Part shown: positions 7,863 through 15,523 of the stretch, piece by piece | How the letters are laid out: each line of letters opens with the position of its first letter | Numbering within the stretch: the first letter of the stretch is position 1 | DNA from: Planctomycetaceae bacterium | GTDB taxonomy: Bacteria; Planctomycetota; Planctomycetia; Planctomycetales; Planctomycetaceae | Reading direction: 5' to 3' | Length of the DNA stretch: 25,769 nucleotides | Assembly: GCA_003445035.1 (NCBI GenBank) | Contig: DLVV01000247.1 | Location: 20,278-46,046 of the forward strand | Translations under genes and position numbers: made by a program | Notes under the pieces: model-generated | Database searches by the model: none | The model's input: the letters and a program-made list of their open reading frames with translations, nothing else | What the model was told of the DNA's origin: nothing

Positions 7863-8582
7863 TCAGTCGTGCGGCTCTTCCGGATCCCGCCCGGTCTCTT
7901 CGCGGTTGACAGTGGCCGCGTCCCGGGCATTCCGGACAAATTGCACCACCGCCTCGAGGTCCTTGCCTCCGTCATCGTTTTCCACCCCACCGGCGGTGTC
8001 GACACCGGCCGGGGACACTTCGCGGATGGCCCGACCGACATTCCCGGGTTCCAGCCCACCGGCCAACAGCAATGGTGGCCAATCGGCCGTCCGGTAATCG
8101 CGAGCCAGCACCGGCCACGGTGGCGACTGGCCCGTTCCTCCAAACCTCCCCTCGACCCGGGCGTCGACCAGGCAGGCATCGGGCACCGCGTCGACGTCCC
8201 GGCACATCTCGAGATACCCGGCCAGTTCATCGAGTCCCGTCTCGTCCACCCGAACCGCCTTCAGCAGTCGCACACCCGGACAGGTCGCCCGCAACTCGGC
8301 CAGGAACCCGGGTGTCTCGTCACCGTGCAGCTGCAAGGTCGGCAGGCCCAGGTCCCGCTGCAGCGAGACAACCTGTTCCAGCGACGCGTTGACGAACAAC
8401 CCGACCGGCTCGATCGCGCCACCCAGGGAGGCGACGATTCGCTCGGCCACGTCTCGCTCGACGCACCGCCGACTGCCGGGATAGAAATTCAGGCCCACCG
8501 CATCCGGGCGGTCCCCATCGGACAGACCCGCCAATGCGATGGCGGTCGGCTGATCTCGGATCCCACAGACCTTGACCCACAT
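7863..8582 (-). CDS. trpF: Phosphoribosylanthranilate isomerase
   Basis: TrpF converts N-(5'-phosphoribosyl)anthranilate to CdRP, the third step of tryptophan synthesis. The 239-residue product begins MWVKVCGIRD with the general-base cysteine at C6, and has GLNFYPGSRR, LQLHGDE, the general-acid aspartate D140 in CLVDARVEG and the phosphate-binding LLLAGGLEPGNV. The usual GVDxSSGVE phosphate motif reads GVDTAGGVE here, a mild departure. The ATG at 8582 is preferred because the upstream extension does not fit the family. There is no other trp gene nearby, so it is a solitary trpF. The C-terminal 20 residues are rich in Glu, Arg and Asp beyond the barrel. Confidence 0.95.
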   Translation of the reverse strand: MWVKVCGIRDQPTAIALAGLSDGDRPDAVGLNFYPGSRRCVERDVAERIVASLGGAIEPVGLFVNASLEQVVSLQRDLGLPTLQLHGDETPGFLAELRATCPGVRLLKAVRVDETGLDELAGYLEMCRDVDAVPDACLVDARVEGRFGGTGQSPPWPVLARDYRTADWPPLLLAGGLEPGNVGRAIREVSPAGVDTAGGVENDDGGKDLEAVVQFVRNARDAATVNREETGRDPEEPHD

Positions 8583-8710
8583 CGAGCACGCGTCCGTTGT
8601 TGGTGGCGGGGACCGACCGCGAGGAACATGGGAAGACCAGATTCGTCCCGGCGGCGCGGCCCATATTACGTCGCTGGTCAACAACCGATCAAGGGAGTAC
8701 AAACGGGGTC

Positions 8711-9097
8711 ATGGCGGCGTTCACGCACCATATCTTCGTTTGCTGCAACCAGAGGAGTCCCGGCCATTCCCGGGGCTGCTGTGATCCCGACGGATCGGCC
8801 GGCCTGCGTGCGGCCCTGAAGTCCGAGGTCAAGCAACGCGGTCTCAAGCCGGCGGTCCGGGCGAACTCGGCCGGGTGCCTGGACCAGTGCGAACACGGAC
8901 CGACACTGGCCATCTACCCCCAGGGCATCTTCTACGGCGGCGTGACGCTCGAAGATGTCCCACGGATTGTCGACGAGACGATCGTTGGAGGCCGGGTGCT
9001 CGAGGACCTCCTGATCGACGAAGCCTGTCTGAACAACCCGCGGTGCGAGCACATCGTGGCCCGCGAATCCGGAGACGCACCGAGCGACCCGACATGA
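8711..9097 (+). CDS. Thioredoxin-like [2Fe-2S] ferredoxin
   Basis: The 128-residue product resembles the thioredoxin-fold 2Fe-2S ferredoxins (Shethna/Aquifex Fd type). The cysteine pattern is CC at 11-12, CC at 23-24, C56 and C60 in AGCLDQCEHGP, close to the family spacing C-x(11-12)-C-x(31-33)-C-x3-C. PTLAIYPQGIFYGGV is also typical. The ATG at 8711 begins the recognised domain; GGGG lies a few bases upstream. The stop overlaps the trkA ATG as ATGA (9094-9097), so translation is coupled. It may carry electrons for one of the nearby redox enzymes, but the sequence does not name a partner. Confidence 0.92.
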   Translation: MAAFTHHIFVCCNQRSPGHSRGCCDPDGSAGLRAALKSEVKQRGLKPAVRANSAGCLDQCEHGPTLAIYPQGIFYGGVTLEDVPRIVDETIVGGRVLEDLLIDEACLNNPRCEHIVARESGDAPSDPT

Positions 9098-10485
9098 ACA
9101 TCGTCATCCTGGGTGCCGGGACAGTCGGCACCTCGATCGCCCGAGTACTTTGTGCGCGACACCACAACGTCTTCATCATCGACCAGTCCCGGTCGGCGTT
9201 GGCCGAGGTCGAGGACCGGCTCGATGTGCACACCATCCACGGCAACGCCTGCGACCCCGCCGTCCTGTTCCACGCCAGGGCCTCCACGGCTGAACTCTGC
9301 CTGGCCCTGACCAATTCGGACGAGGTGAACATCGTCGGGGCGAGCATCGCCAGGCAGATGGGAACCGGACGGAGCATGTCGCGAATCCAGCATCCGTCCT
9401 ATCTCGACACCAGCACGATCAACATCGCCGAGCACTTCGGACTCGCGAGGCTCTTCAGCCTCGAGAAACTCACCGCCCTGGCCCTCGCCCGGGCCATCCG
9501 TGCCCACGGACTGTTTGCCCTGGAAAACCTCGCCCAGGGCGAGGTCGAAGTCCAGGAGGTCGCAGTCGTTGAGGATGCCAAGGCGGCCGGACGACAACTG
9601 GTCGACCTCAACCTCCCCAGTGAAATCCGTGTCGGGATGATCGCCGGCTCCGAGCGGAGCGTCATCGCCGGACCCACGGACGTCTTTGCGGTCGGAGACC
9701 ATGTCACCCTGATCGGCCACGTCGGAGAACTCGACTCGATCCGTCAACTCTTCGAACACAAGCCGCCACCTCGACAGCACGTCGTCATTGCCGGAGGAGG
9801 CGAAACCGGCTTCTTGCTTGCCCAAATCCTCGAACAACGCCATCGCTTCCACGTGACGGTGATCGAACACGACGAGGAACGCTGCGAATTTCTCGCGAAC
9901 AGGCTCAACTCCTCGACCGTGCTCAACGCCGACGGCACGCGGCGAAGCCAACTCGAGGAAGTCAGGGTGGGAAACGCCGACGTGTTCGTCGCCGCCACCG
10001 GCCACGATGAGGACAACATCGTCTGTGGAGTCGAGGCCAACGAGATGGGATGTCCGCGAATCCTGTCTGTCGTCCGCCGACCGGACTACTCCGACGTCCT
10101 GGCCAAGGTCGGGATCGAAAAATCGGTCAGCCCCCGCGAGGTGTTGGCCGAGGAGATCCTGTCGATGCTGCAGAGCGGCCCGGTGATCAGCCGGCGAAAG
10201 ATCTCCGGAGGCGACGCCGAGATCCTCGAACTGGAGGTCGGTGCCGGATCGGTGATGACCCAGGCCCCGCTGAACGACGTTCCACAGAAACCGGGACTCA
10301 GCATCGCCGCCATTGTCCGCGCGAAGTCCATCTGGATGCCCGGACCCGACGACCAGTTGAAGGCCGGGGATTCGGCGATCGTGCTGGTCGAACCCGACCG
10401 TGCCGACGAGGTGCTGAAACTGTTCGCCGCGCAAAAACAAAAGCCGAACGGGCAAGACGAAGACAAACAGGGCATGGACGTCTGA
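9094..10485 (+). CDS. trkA: TrkA-type potassium uptake regulator
   Basis: TrkA is the cytoplasmic NAD-binding regulatory subunit of the Trk/Ktr potassium transporter. The 463-residue product is a tandem duplication, as expected: RCK_N domain 1 starting MNIVILGAGTVGTSIA, a TrkA_C domain at about 130-220, RCK_N domain 2 at about 228-345 opening with HVVIAGGGETGFLLA, then a second TrkA_C domain. The acidic residue ending strand 2 is present in both halves (FIIDQ, VIEHDEERC). The last 20 residues are charged and probably disordered. The start is fixed by the ATGA overlap with the ferredoxin stop. No TrkH/TrkG membrane partner lies in the window. Confidence 0.95.
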   Translation: MNIVILGAGTVGTSIARVLCARHHNVFIIDQSRSALAEVEDRLDVHTIHGNACDPAVLFHARASTAELCLALTNSDEVNIVGASIARQMGTGRSMSRIQHPSYLDTSTINIAEHFGLARLFSLEKLTALALARAIRAHGLFALENLAQGEVEVQEVAVVEDAKAAGRQLVDLNLPSEIRVGMIAGSERSVIAGPTDVFAVGDHVTLIGHVGELDSIRQLFEHKPPPRQHVVIAGGGETGFLLAQILEQRHRFHVTVIEHDEERCEFLANRLNSSTVLNADGTRRSQLEEVRVGNADVFVAATGHDEDNIVCGVEANEMGCPRILSVVRRPDYSDVLAKVGIEKSVSPREVLAEEILSMLQSGPVISRRKISGGDAEILELEVGAGSVMTQAPLNDVPQKPGLSIAAIVRAKSIWMPGPDDQLKAGDSAIVLVEPDRADEVLKLFAAQKQKPNGQDEDKQGMDV

Positions 10486-10530
10486 CCAGGCAACGTCGTC
10501 CCCATTCCAGGCAACCAGAGGATCGACTCC

Positions 10531-11532
10531 GTGGAACGGGTCCTTGTCTCCGAACACATCACCAGCGGTGCGTGGGCCGATCGGCCACTCGAGGGATCTC
10601 TGGCGGTCGAGGGCCGTGCCATGCTGGTCGCCCTGGCCCGGGATCTTTCGGCCGATCCCGGGGTCGAGGTTGTCACCACCTGGGACGCCCGGCTGGGCCC
10701 GTTTCCGGTGGAGACCGTGGAAGTCGAAGTCGTCGAGAGCGTGGCTGCATCCGACAAGGCCTTCGGCCGCCTGGCCGGCGAGTCGGATCGCACGCTGGTG
10801 ATTGCCCCCGAAGTCGACGGCCTGCTCGAACAACGCTGCGAGCAGGTCGATGCCGCCGGAGGTCGGTGGATCGGATGCCGCCGATCAGCCATCGCGATCT
10901 GTTCGGACAAGCTGGCCACCGCCGCCCACCTGCAACAGCACGGGATCGCCGTTGTCGACACCCGCACCGCCGACCAGCCCCGTCCCGACTCGGATTCCGT
11001 TGTCTGGAAGCCTCGCGACGGAGCCGGATCAATGGAGATCCGTGTTCGCCCGGCCGACCAGCCTCCCCCCCACCCCGACCACGTCGTGCAACCCCTTCTC
11101 GATGGGCGGCCCGTCTCGGTCGCGGTCCTGGTCTCCGGTTCCGACATCACCTGCCTGCCCGTCGCCGAGCAATTCGTCGGCGACGACGGGCACTTCGCCT
11201 ACCGCGGTGGCCTGGTTCCCTGCCTGCCGATCCAATCCCCGTCGTCTCGGGACGTCGCCCGGCTGGCCGCCGACGCCTGCCGAAGCATCGAGGGGTTGCA
11301 AGGGTGGGTCGGGGTCGACCTGCTGCTGGACAGGAGACAGGTGCCCATCGTCCTGGAAATCAACCCCCGCCTGACCACCTCATTCCTCGGATACCGCCAA
11401 CTCGCCCGGTTCCCCCTGGGCCGGCTAACGGTTTTCCCGGAACAGTCACCCGGGGAGTTTCTCCCTGGGGACTGGCACAGCGAGGTGATCGAATTCACCT
11501 CCAGCGGAACGCCGGCAACCTGCCTCCAGTGA
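10531..11532 (+). CDS. mfnD: ATP-grasp ligase, MfnD-like
   Basis: MfnD is the ATP-grasp ligase that joins tyramine and glutamate in methanofuran synthesis. The 333-residue product starts at GTG with GAGG about 11 nt upstream, and its first residues (ERVLVSEHITSGA) fit the family start. ATP-grasp features are visible: SDKLATAAHLQQHGI with K127, VVWKPRDGAGS with K160, and the Mg-binding VLEINPR with E276 and N278. It lies 45 nt after trkA and 3 nt before the mfnF-like gene, which is strong context for a methanofuran role. Other ATP-grasp ligases share these motifs, so the exact substrate is inferred from context and family resemblance. Confidence 0.8.
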   Translation: MERVLVSEHITSGAWADRPLEGSLAVEGRAMLVALARDLSADPGVEVVTTWDARLGPFPVETVEVEVVESVAASDKAFGRLAGESDRTLVIAPEVDGLLEQRCEQVDAAGGRWIGCRRSAIAICSDKLATAAHLQQHGIAVVDTRTADQPRPDSDSVVWKPRDGAGSMEIRVRPADQPPPHPDHVVQPLLDGRPVSVAVLVSGSDITCLPVAEQFVGDDGHFAYRGGLVPCLPIQSPSSRDVARLAADACRSIEGLQGWVGVDLLLDRRQVPIVLEINPRLTTSFLGYRQLARFPLGRLTVFPEQSPGEFLPGDWHSEVIEFTSSGTPATCLQ

Positions 11533-11535
11533 CAC

Positions 11536-12588
11536 GTGACCGAGACCCCGGAAACCATGCAGATCATCGGGCTGGACATCGGTGGAGCAAACCTGAAGGC
11601 GGCCAGCGTCGATGGCAAAGCCGCTTCGAGGGCCTTCGCCGTCTGGCGGGAACCGGAACGACTCGGACCGGAGCTGTCCGCGTTACTGGACGAACTGGCG
11701 GACGCCGATGCGGTGGCGGTGACAATGACGGCCGAGCTGGCCGATTGCTTCGGCACCAAGGAGCAGGGAGTCCGCCGGATTCTCGATGCGGTCAACGACG
11801 TCGCCGAGGGCCGACCCGTCGTCGTCTGGCAGACCGGGGGCGAATTCGTTTCGGTCGCCGACGCCGTTGAAATTCCCCGGCTGGTAGCAGCGGCCAATTG
11901 GCACGCGCTGGCGACGTTCACCGGACGACTGGCCGGCGAGGGCCATGCGATGCTGCTGGACGTGGGCACCACCACGACCGACATCATTCCCCTGGACGAC
12001 GGCGTGCCGGTGCCGAGAGGATTGACCGACAGGGAACGACTCGAGGGGGGAGAACTGGTCTACACCGGTGTGGTCCGTTCTCCGGTCTGTTCGATCGTCT
12101 CTCAACTGACCGTCGGGGGACGCCCGATCGAGGTGGCCGCCGAGTTGTTCGCGACCACAGGCGATGTTTACCTGCTGACCGGCGACCGCGACGAGAATCC
12201 CGGCGACCTCGATACGGCCAATGGCCTGCCGGCAACCCGAACGGCCGCCGCCGGTCGACTGGCCCGCATGATCTGTTGCGATACGACCGAACTCGACGAT
12301 GTCGAATTGCTGGAGATGGCCACCGAAATCGCCGGGAAACAGTTCGAGCGAATCACCGTGGCTGTCGACCGTGTGCTCGAACGGGCATTCGGATCCGACA
12401 CCTGTGACACGGTACTGCTCAGCGGCAGCGGCGCCTTCCTGGCCCGACGACTCGCCGAATCCCACCCTCGGCTGGCCACCGCACGTTCGGTCGATCTGGC
12501 CGAGTGCTTTTCGGGTCCGGTCGCCACGGCCGCCTGCGCCTACGCCACGGCGAGATTGGCACAGGAGCGGGCGGCGGAGTTCTTCTAG
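11536..12588 (+). CDS. mfnF: H4MPT-linked C1 pathway protein, MfnF-like (hydantoinase/oxoprolinase-type kinase fold)
   Basis: This 350-residue protein matches the family once called H4MPT-linked C1 transfer pathway protein, whose archaeal member MfnF couples the furan and tyramine-glutamate parts of methanofuran. It has the two phosphate loops of the sugar-kinase/Hsp70/actin fold (LDIGGANLK at 13-21, DVGTTTTDI at 142-150), the family stretches VTMTAELADCFGTK, ANWHALA and GLTDRERLEGGELVYTGVVRSPV, and a C-terminal LLSGSGAFLA. The GTG at 11536 lies 3 nt after the mfnD stop; an ATG at 11557 is an alternative start. Its TAG stop shares a CTAG with the convergent next gene. Role in methanofuran synthesis is inferred. 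Confidence 0.88.
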   Translation: MTETPETMQIIGLDIGGANLKAASVDGKAASRAFAVWREPERLGPELSALLDELADADAVAVTMTAELADCFGTKEQGVRRILDAVNDVAEGRPVVVWQTGGEFVSVADAVEIPRLVAAANWHALATFTGRLAGEGHAMLLDVGTTTTDIIPLDDGVPVPRGLTDRERLEGGELVYTGVVRSPVCSIVSQLTVGGRPIEVAAELFATTGDVYLLTGDRDENPGDLDTANGLPATRTAAAGRLARMICCDTTELDDVELLEMATEIAGKQFERITVAVDRVLERAFGSDTCDTVLLSGSGAFLARRLAESHPRLATARSVDLAECFSGPVATAACAYATARLAQERAAEFF

Positions 12589-13532
12589 GAATCGATCGTG
12601 ACCTCGACCCCGTCCGTCAACGACACGCCGACCGCCTCGACCAACCGTGTCAGTCGTTCGGCTCGACGCAGGACATCGGCATGGTGTGCATCATCGTGCC
12701 ACTGGACAAGCAGGTCGTCATAGATCCTGTCGAGATCGATCGACGGAGAAGCCAACGGTGTGCCGTAGACCTCCTCGTCGCCGGTCACCGAGAAGACCTC
12801 GAAGTCACGGTACCCTCCCTCGGTTCCGGCGATCATCCAGCCGGAAGCCAGCGAGGCCGGGCTGGAAGGGTGGTATTCGATTCCCGCGGTCACTCCGCCG
12901 GGGGAGAGAATGCGGACACCGATCCCTTCGGATGGCCCGCTCCCGGCCAGACGGTGCGCCGAAACTGACAATTGATCGATGGCGGTCAACAACAGGAATT
13001 GCTCGAGCCGATCCAGTAGCGGGAACGGCAGTTGGCCATCATCTGCGGATTGTCGCTGGCCGGTGCCAACGAAACCCCAGGTGGTGTGGGCCAGGGCCCG
13101 TGGCTCTCCAAGCCGGCCGGACTGGACCTGATCCCGAGCGACCTGGAAATCGTCATCGGCCAGGCAATCGGAAAGGACCAGCAGACGCGGTCCGGATGAG
13201 CCGTCAGCAACGAGAGCCGCCTCGTCAACCGTCAGCGGAGAGGGCACGGCAACCGAGCGACCCCCGTCGAGTGCCCGGCGAACCGTCTCGAGTCGTCCCG
13301 GTTGCGTCCCGGTGACCAGAATCACGTCGATGTCCTCATCGACAAGCAGCTCGTCACAATCGGCCACAATCCGGCACCCGTCCGGTTCTCCGATCTCGAC
13401 CTCCTCCGTTTCACCGGCAACCAGTGCCACCGGCACGATGTCGTTGCGGAGGCTGATCCGCTGGAGATGGAAACGGCCACGACGCCCCAGGCCCACGAAC
13501 CCGACCCTCAGTCGACGCATCGATGTGACCAT
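12585..13532 (-). CDS. Gfo/Idh/MocA-like protein lacking the EKP motif
   Basis: The 315-residue product has an N-terminal Rossmann fold with VGFVGLGRRGRFH (10-22) and the strand DVILVTGTQPGRLETVRRALDGG typical of Gfo/Idh/MocA oxidoreductases. Where active members carry an EKP motif with the catalytic lysine, this one reads AVPSPLT (95-101). The C-terminal half does not show an obvious second catalytic motif. I chose the ATG at 13532 (an ATG at 13520 is also possible). The stop overlaps the mfnF stop in a CTAG palindrome. It is probably a divergent NAD(P)-binding protein that may have lost dehydrogenase activity; the substrate is unknown. Confidence 0.83.
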   Translation of the reverse strand: MVTSMRRLRVGFVGLGRRGRFHLQRISLRNDIVPVALVAGETEEVEIGEPDGCRIVADCDELLVDEDIDVILVTGTQPGRLETVRRALDGGRSVAVPSPLTVDEAALVADGSSGPRLLVLSDCLADDDFQVARDQVQSGRLGEPRALAHTTWGFVGTGQRQSADDGQLPFPLLDRLEQFLLLTAIDQLSVSAHRLAGSGPSEGIGVRILSPGGVTAGIEYHPSSPASLASGWMIAGTEGGYRDFEVFSVTGDEEVYGTPLASPSIDLDRIYDDLLVQWHDDAHHADVLRRAERLTRLVEAVGVSLTDGVEVTIDS

Positions 13533-13561
13533 CGGAGATCTCTCGCGCAGGGGGCGTCCGG

Positions 13562-14341
13562 TCACGGCTTGCGAACGTGGCCGGTCATCCGGACCTTCAG
13601 CCGCCCGCTGCTCTTGTGACCCTTGGGTGCGTTGATTTTCAGGAACAGCAGGCCGGTGTCTCGCGGGGTGATCGTTCCGCCGGTTCCGACCAGGAACGGC
13701 TTGCCCGGCTCGGGCTTTTTGCCGGCTTCCGGAGGCGGCACGACGACACCGATCAGGGCACCGCAACGGATGTCGGCGGCCATGTCGCGGGAGGCGTCAG
13801 CGACCGAAAACCCCGATGGGCCGACCGACAGGTTGGCCACGAAGCGATAATCGCCCACGGCACGAATCCGAAACGCCTGGCCCTTGAAGACGGCAGCCAC
13901 CGGCGGGCCCCAGCCACGGGCCGTGTTGACCTCTGCGGTCAGCCCGTTGGCCGACAGCATCTCCTCGTCGATCTGCTTGATCTTCGCCCGCACGCCCTTC
14001 ACCTCGGGCGAGAGTTTCAGGATCAGTTCGAGCATCTTGCGGGTCTTGACCAGGTTTCCGGCATCCTCGTACTGCTTGGCCAGTTCGGCCGCATCGCGAA
14101 CGAAACTCTCCTGGAACCGCCGCACCTTGACATCGATTGTCTTGGTGCTGGCTCCCTTCTTGATCGACTTGGCCCCCTTGCCGGAAACCGACTTCGAACG
14201 GACCTTTCGTCCCCTGGCCGACTGCCGCGTCGTCTTCTCCGGTCCCACCTGGCCCACCTGGGCCTCGAGCACATCACCGACACACAGCGCCACGGCCACC
14301 AGCACACAGCCGCCGATGGCGTTCTCCAGTTTCTGCCTCAT
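13562..14341 (-). CDS. Secreted protein with LecA-like C-terminal domain
   Basis: The 259-residue product starts at an ATG with GGGAG about 9 nt upstream. Residues 1-27 form a signal peptide. A basic, Lys/Ser/Gly-rich linker (about 35-70) is followed by a helical stretch (about 75-132) that resembles a single TPR-like hairpin. The C-terminal 110 residues, with RGWGPP, RCGALIGVV (192-200), FLVGTGG and DTGLLFLKINA, resemble the beta-sandwich of PA-IL/LecA galactose-binding proteins and related planctomycete secreted domains. The calcium- and sugar-binding residues cannot be assigned with confidence. It would act outside the cytoplasm, perhaps on polysaccharide. Confidence 0.8.
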   Translation of the reverse strand: MRQKLENAIGGCVLVAVALCVGDVLEAQVGQVGPEKTTRQSARGRKVRSKSVSGKGAKSIKKGASTKTIDVKVRRFQESFVRDAAELAKQYEDAGNLVKTRKMLELILKLSPEVKGVRAKIKQIDEEMLSANGLTAEVNTARGWGPPVAAVFKGQAFRIRAVGDYRFVANLSVGPSGFSVADASRDMAADIRCGALIGVVVPPPEAGKKPEPGKPFLVGTGGTITPRDTGLLFLKINAPKGHKSSGRLKVRMTGHVRKP

Positions 14342-14425
14342 TGGATCGCTCCCGAATGCGTCTTTGTCGGCTCCATTGTCGACGATCACCCAAGCCTCTG
14401 CCAGCCCCCGATCGGCCGGAAGGGC

Positions 14426-14644
14426 CTACCCGCCCCGGGGCCGGATCACGTCACACGCCAACAGGACACCAAACACCACAACCACCAGCAACACGGTGCC
14501 GAACACCCAGCGGGCTCGGTCCAAGCCGACCCAGCCAACCAGGCGGCGGCCCTTGGGCGTCTGTTCGAGCAGCCAGTGATGGTGATACCCGGCCAGGCCG
14601 CCCAGCACCGCGATGATCGAACCGATCAGTTGTTGTTCATTCAT
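14426..14644 (-). CDS. Small two-helix membrane protein
   Basis: The 72-residue product begins MNEQQLIGSIIAVLGGLAG and has two hydrophobic segments, about 6-20 and 50-67, joined by a polar loop (HHHWLLEQTPKGRRLVGWVGL). The start at 14644 leaves a compact protein; the upstream extension of the frame is low in hydrophobicity and runs into the pdxJ promoter region. No family is recognised. It is 84 nt upstream of the LecA-like gene on the same strand and could be co-transcribed with it. Confidence 0.6.
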   Translation of the reverse strand: MNEQQLIGSIIAVLGGLAGYHHHWLLEQTPKGRRLVGWVGLDRARWVFGTVLLVVVVFGVLLACDVIRPRGG

Positions 14645-14702
14645 GTCGGCTGCGTCGATTCCGCTGCGAGACGACCGAAGCGGCTTGCCCGGCTCGGGCT
14701 GC

Positions 14703-14732
14703 TTGTTGGTCAACGCCGACGACCTGTAGAAT
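14703..14732 (+). promoter_or_regulatory. Candidate sigma-70-type promoter of pdxJ
   Basis: TTGTTG (14703-14708) and TAGAAT (14727-14732) are spaced by 18 nt and lie 64 nt upstream of the pdxJ start in the region divergent from the small membrane protein. Matches are partial, so this is a suggestion only. Confidence 0.3.
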
Positions 14733-14740
14733 CGACGCGA

Positions 14741-14763
14741 CCGACGAGGTGTTGCCCCGTCGG
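14741..14763 (+). repeat. Inverted repeat in the pdxJ leader
   Basis: CCGACG (14741-14746) and CGTCGG (14758-14763) are perfect inverted arms around an 11-nt centre in which two more G:C pairs are possible after one mismatch. It lies 32 nt upstream of the pdxJ ATG and just after the candidate promoter, where an RNA hairpin or an operator could act. High GC makes chance possible. Confidence 0.3.
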
Positions 14764-14795
14764 TGACCTGGTCCCTGCCAAGAAAGAGACTCGCG

Positions 14796-15509
14796 ATGCC
14801 GGCCCTGGGAGTCAACATCGATCACGTGGCGACGATCCGCCAGGCGAGGAGGACGATCGAGCCGGATCCCGTGTGGGCCGCGGCGTTGGCCGAACTCGGG
14901 GGTGCCGATGGGATCACGATCCATCTTCGGGAGGACAGGCGACACATCATCGACCGGGATGTGCGGCTGCTCAAGGAAACGGTCCAGGTGAAGTTGAATC
15001 TCGAGATGGCTGCCGAGGAGGAGATTATCGGGATCGCGCTCGAGACGCGGCCCGACCAGTGCACCCTGGTGCCCGAGAAACGCGAGGAGATCACAACCGA
15101 AGGGGGACTGGATGTCCTCGGACAGAACGAGCGGATCGGAACGGCCTGCCGCAGGCTCCAGGAAGCCGGGATGGAGGTCAGCCTGTTCATCGATCCCGTG
15201 GCCCAGCAGATCACCGCGGCGGCTGAACTGGGGGCCGACGCTGTCGAATTGCACACCGGGGCCTACGCCGACGCCGTGACGACTGAAGACACCGAACGCG
15301 AGTTCGAATCGCTGGTGGCGGCGGCCGAAGCGACCCGGGCCGCGGGATTGGTGCTCCACATGGGCCACGGCCTGACCTACCGCAACGTCTCACGTGTCGC
15401 CGCGATTCCCGGGATCTGCGAGTTCAACATCGGCCACTCGATCGTCTCGCGAGCCGTCCTGGTCGGGCTGGAACGCGCCGTCGCCGAGATGAAGACGCTG
15501 CTCGAGTAG
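14796..15509 (+). CDS. pdxJ: Pyridoxine 5'-phosphate synthase
   Basis: PdxJ condenses 1-deoxy-D-xylulose 5-phosphate with 3-amino-2-oxopropyl phosphate to make pyridoxine 5'-phosphate in the cytoplasm. The 237-residue product has the family's usual length and motifs: [16 protein letters not shown] at the start, [55 protein letters not shown] and [13 protein letters not shown]. The ATG at 14796 starts directly before the conserved N-terminus, with a purine-rich AAGAAAGAG upstream. It converges with arsC, leaving 14 nt between the stops. Confidence 0.97.
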   Translation: MPALGVNIDHVATIRQARRTIEPDPVWAAALAELGGADGITIHLREDRRHIIDRDVRLLKETVQVKLNLEMAAEEEIIGIALETRPDQCTLVPEKREEITTEGGLDVLGQNERIGTACRRLQEAGMEVSLFIDPVAQQITAAAELGADAVELHTGAYADAVTTEDTEREFESLVAAAEATRAAGLVLHMGHGLTYRNVSRVAAIPGICEFNIGHSIVSRAVLVGLERAVAEMKTLLE

Positions 15510-15510
15510 T

Positions 15511-15520
15511 CCGACGTCGG
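15511..15520. repeat. Perfect 10-bp palindrome between pdxJ and arsC stops
   Basis: CCGACGTCGG is a perfect palindrome that fills most of the 14-nt gap between the two convergent stop codons. It carries the same half-site (CCGACG/CGTCGG) as the inverted repeat in the pdxJ leader. Function is unknown and it is too short for a normal terminator stem-loop. Confidence 0.3.
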
Positions 15521-15523
15521 TGA

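Noticed and set aside
8932..10833. Long minus-strand open frame opposite the ferredoxin and trkA
   Set aside because: The sense frames are clear known families with ATGA coupling; the antisense product is unlike any protein family.
10050..11870. Long plus-strand frame across trkA, mfnD and mfnF
   Set aside because: Arg/Pro/Gly-rich translation typical of an out-of-frame shadow, and it crosses three well-supported genes.
13577..15226. Long plus-strand frame across the LecA-like gene and pdxJ
   Set aside because: It is antisense to two minus-strand genes and out of frame with pdxJ; no domain is visible.
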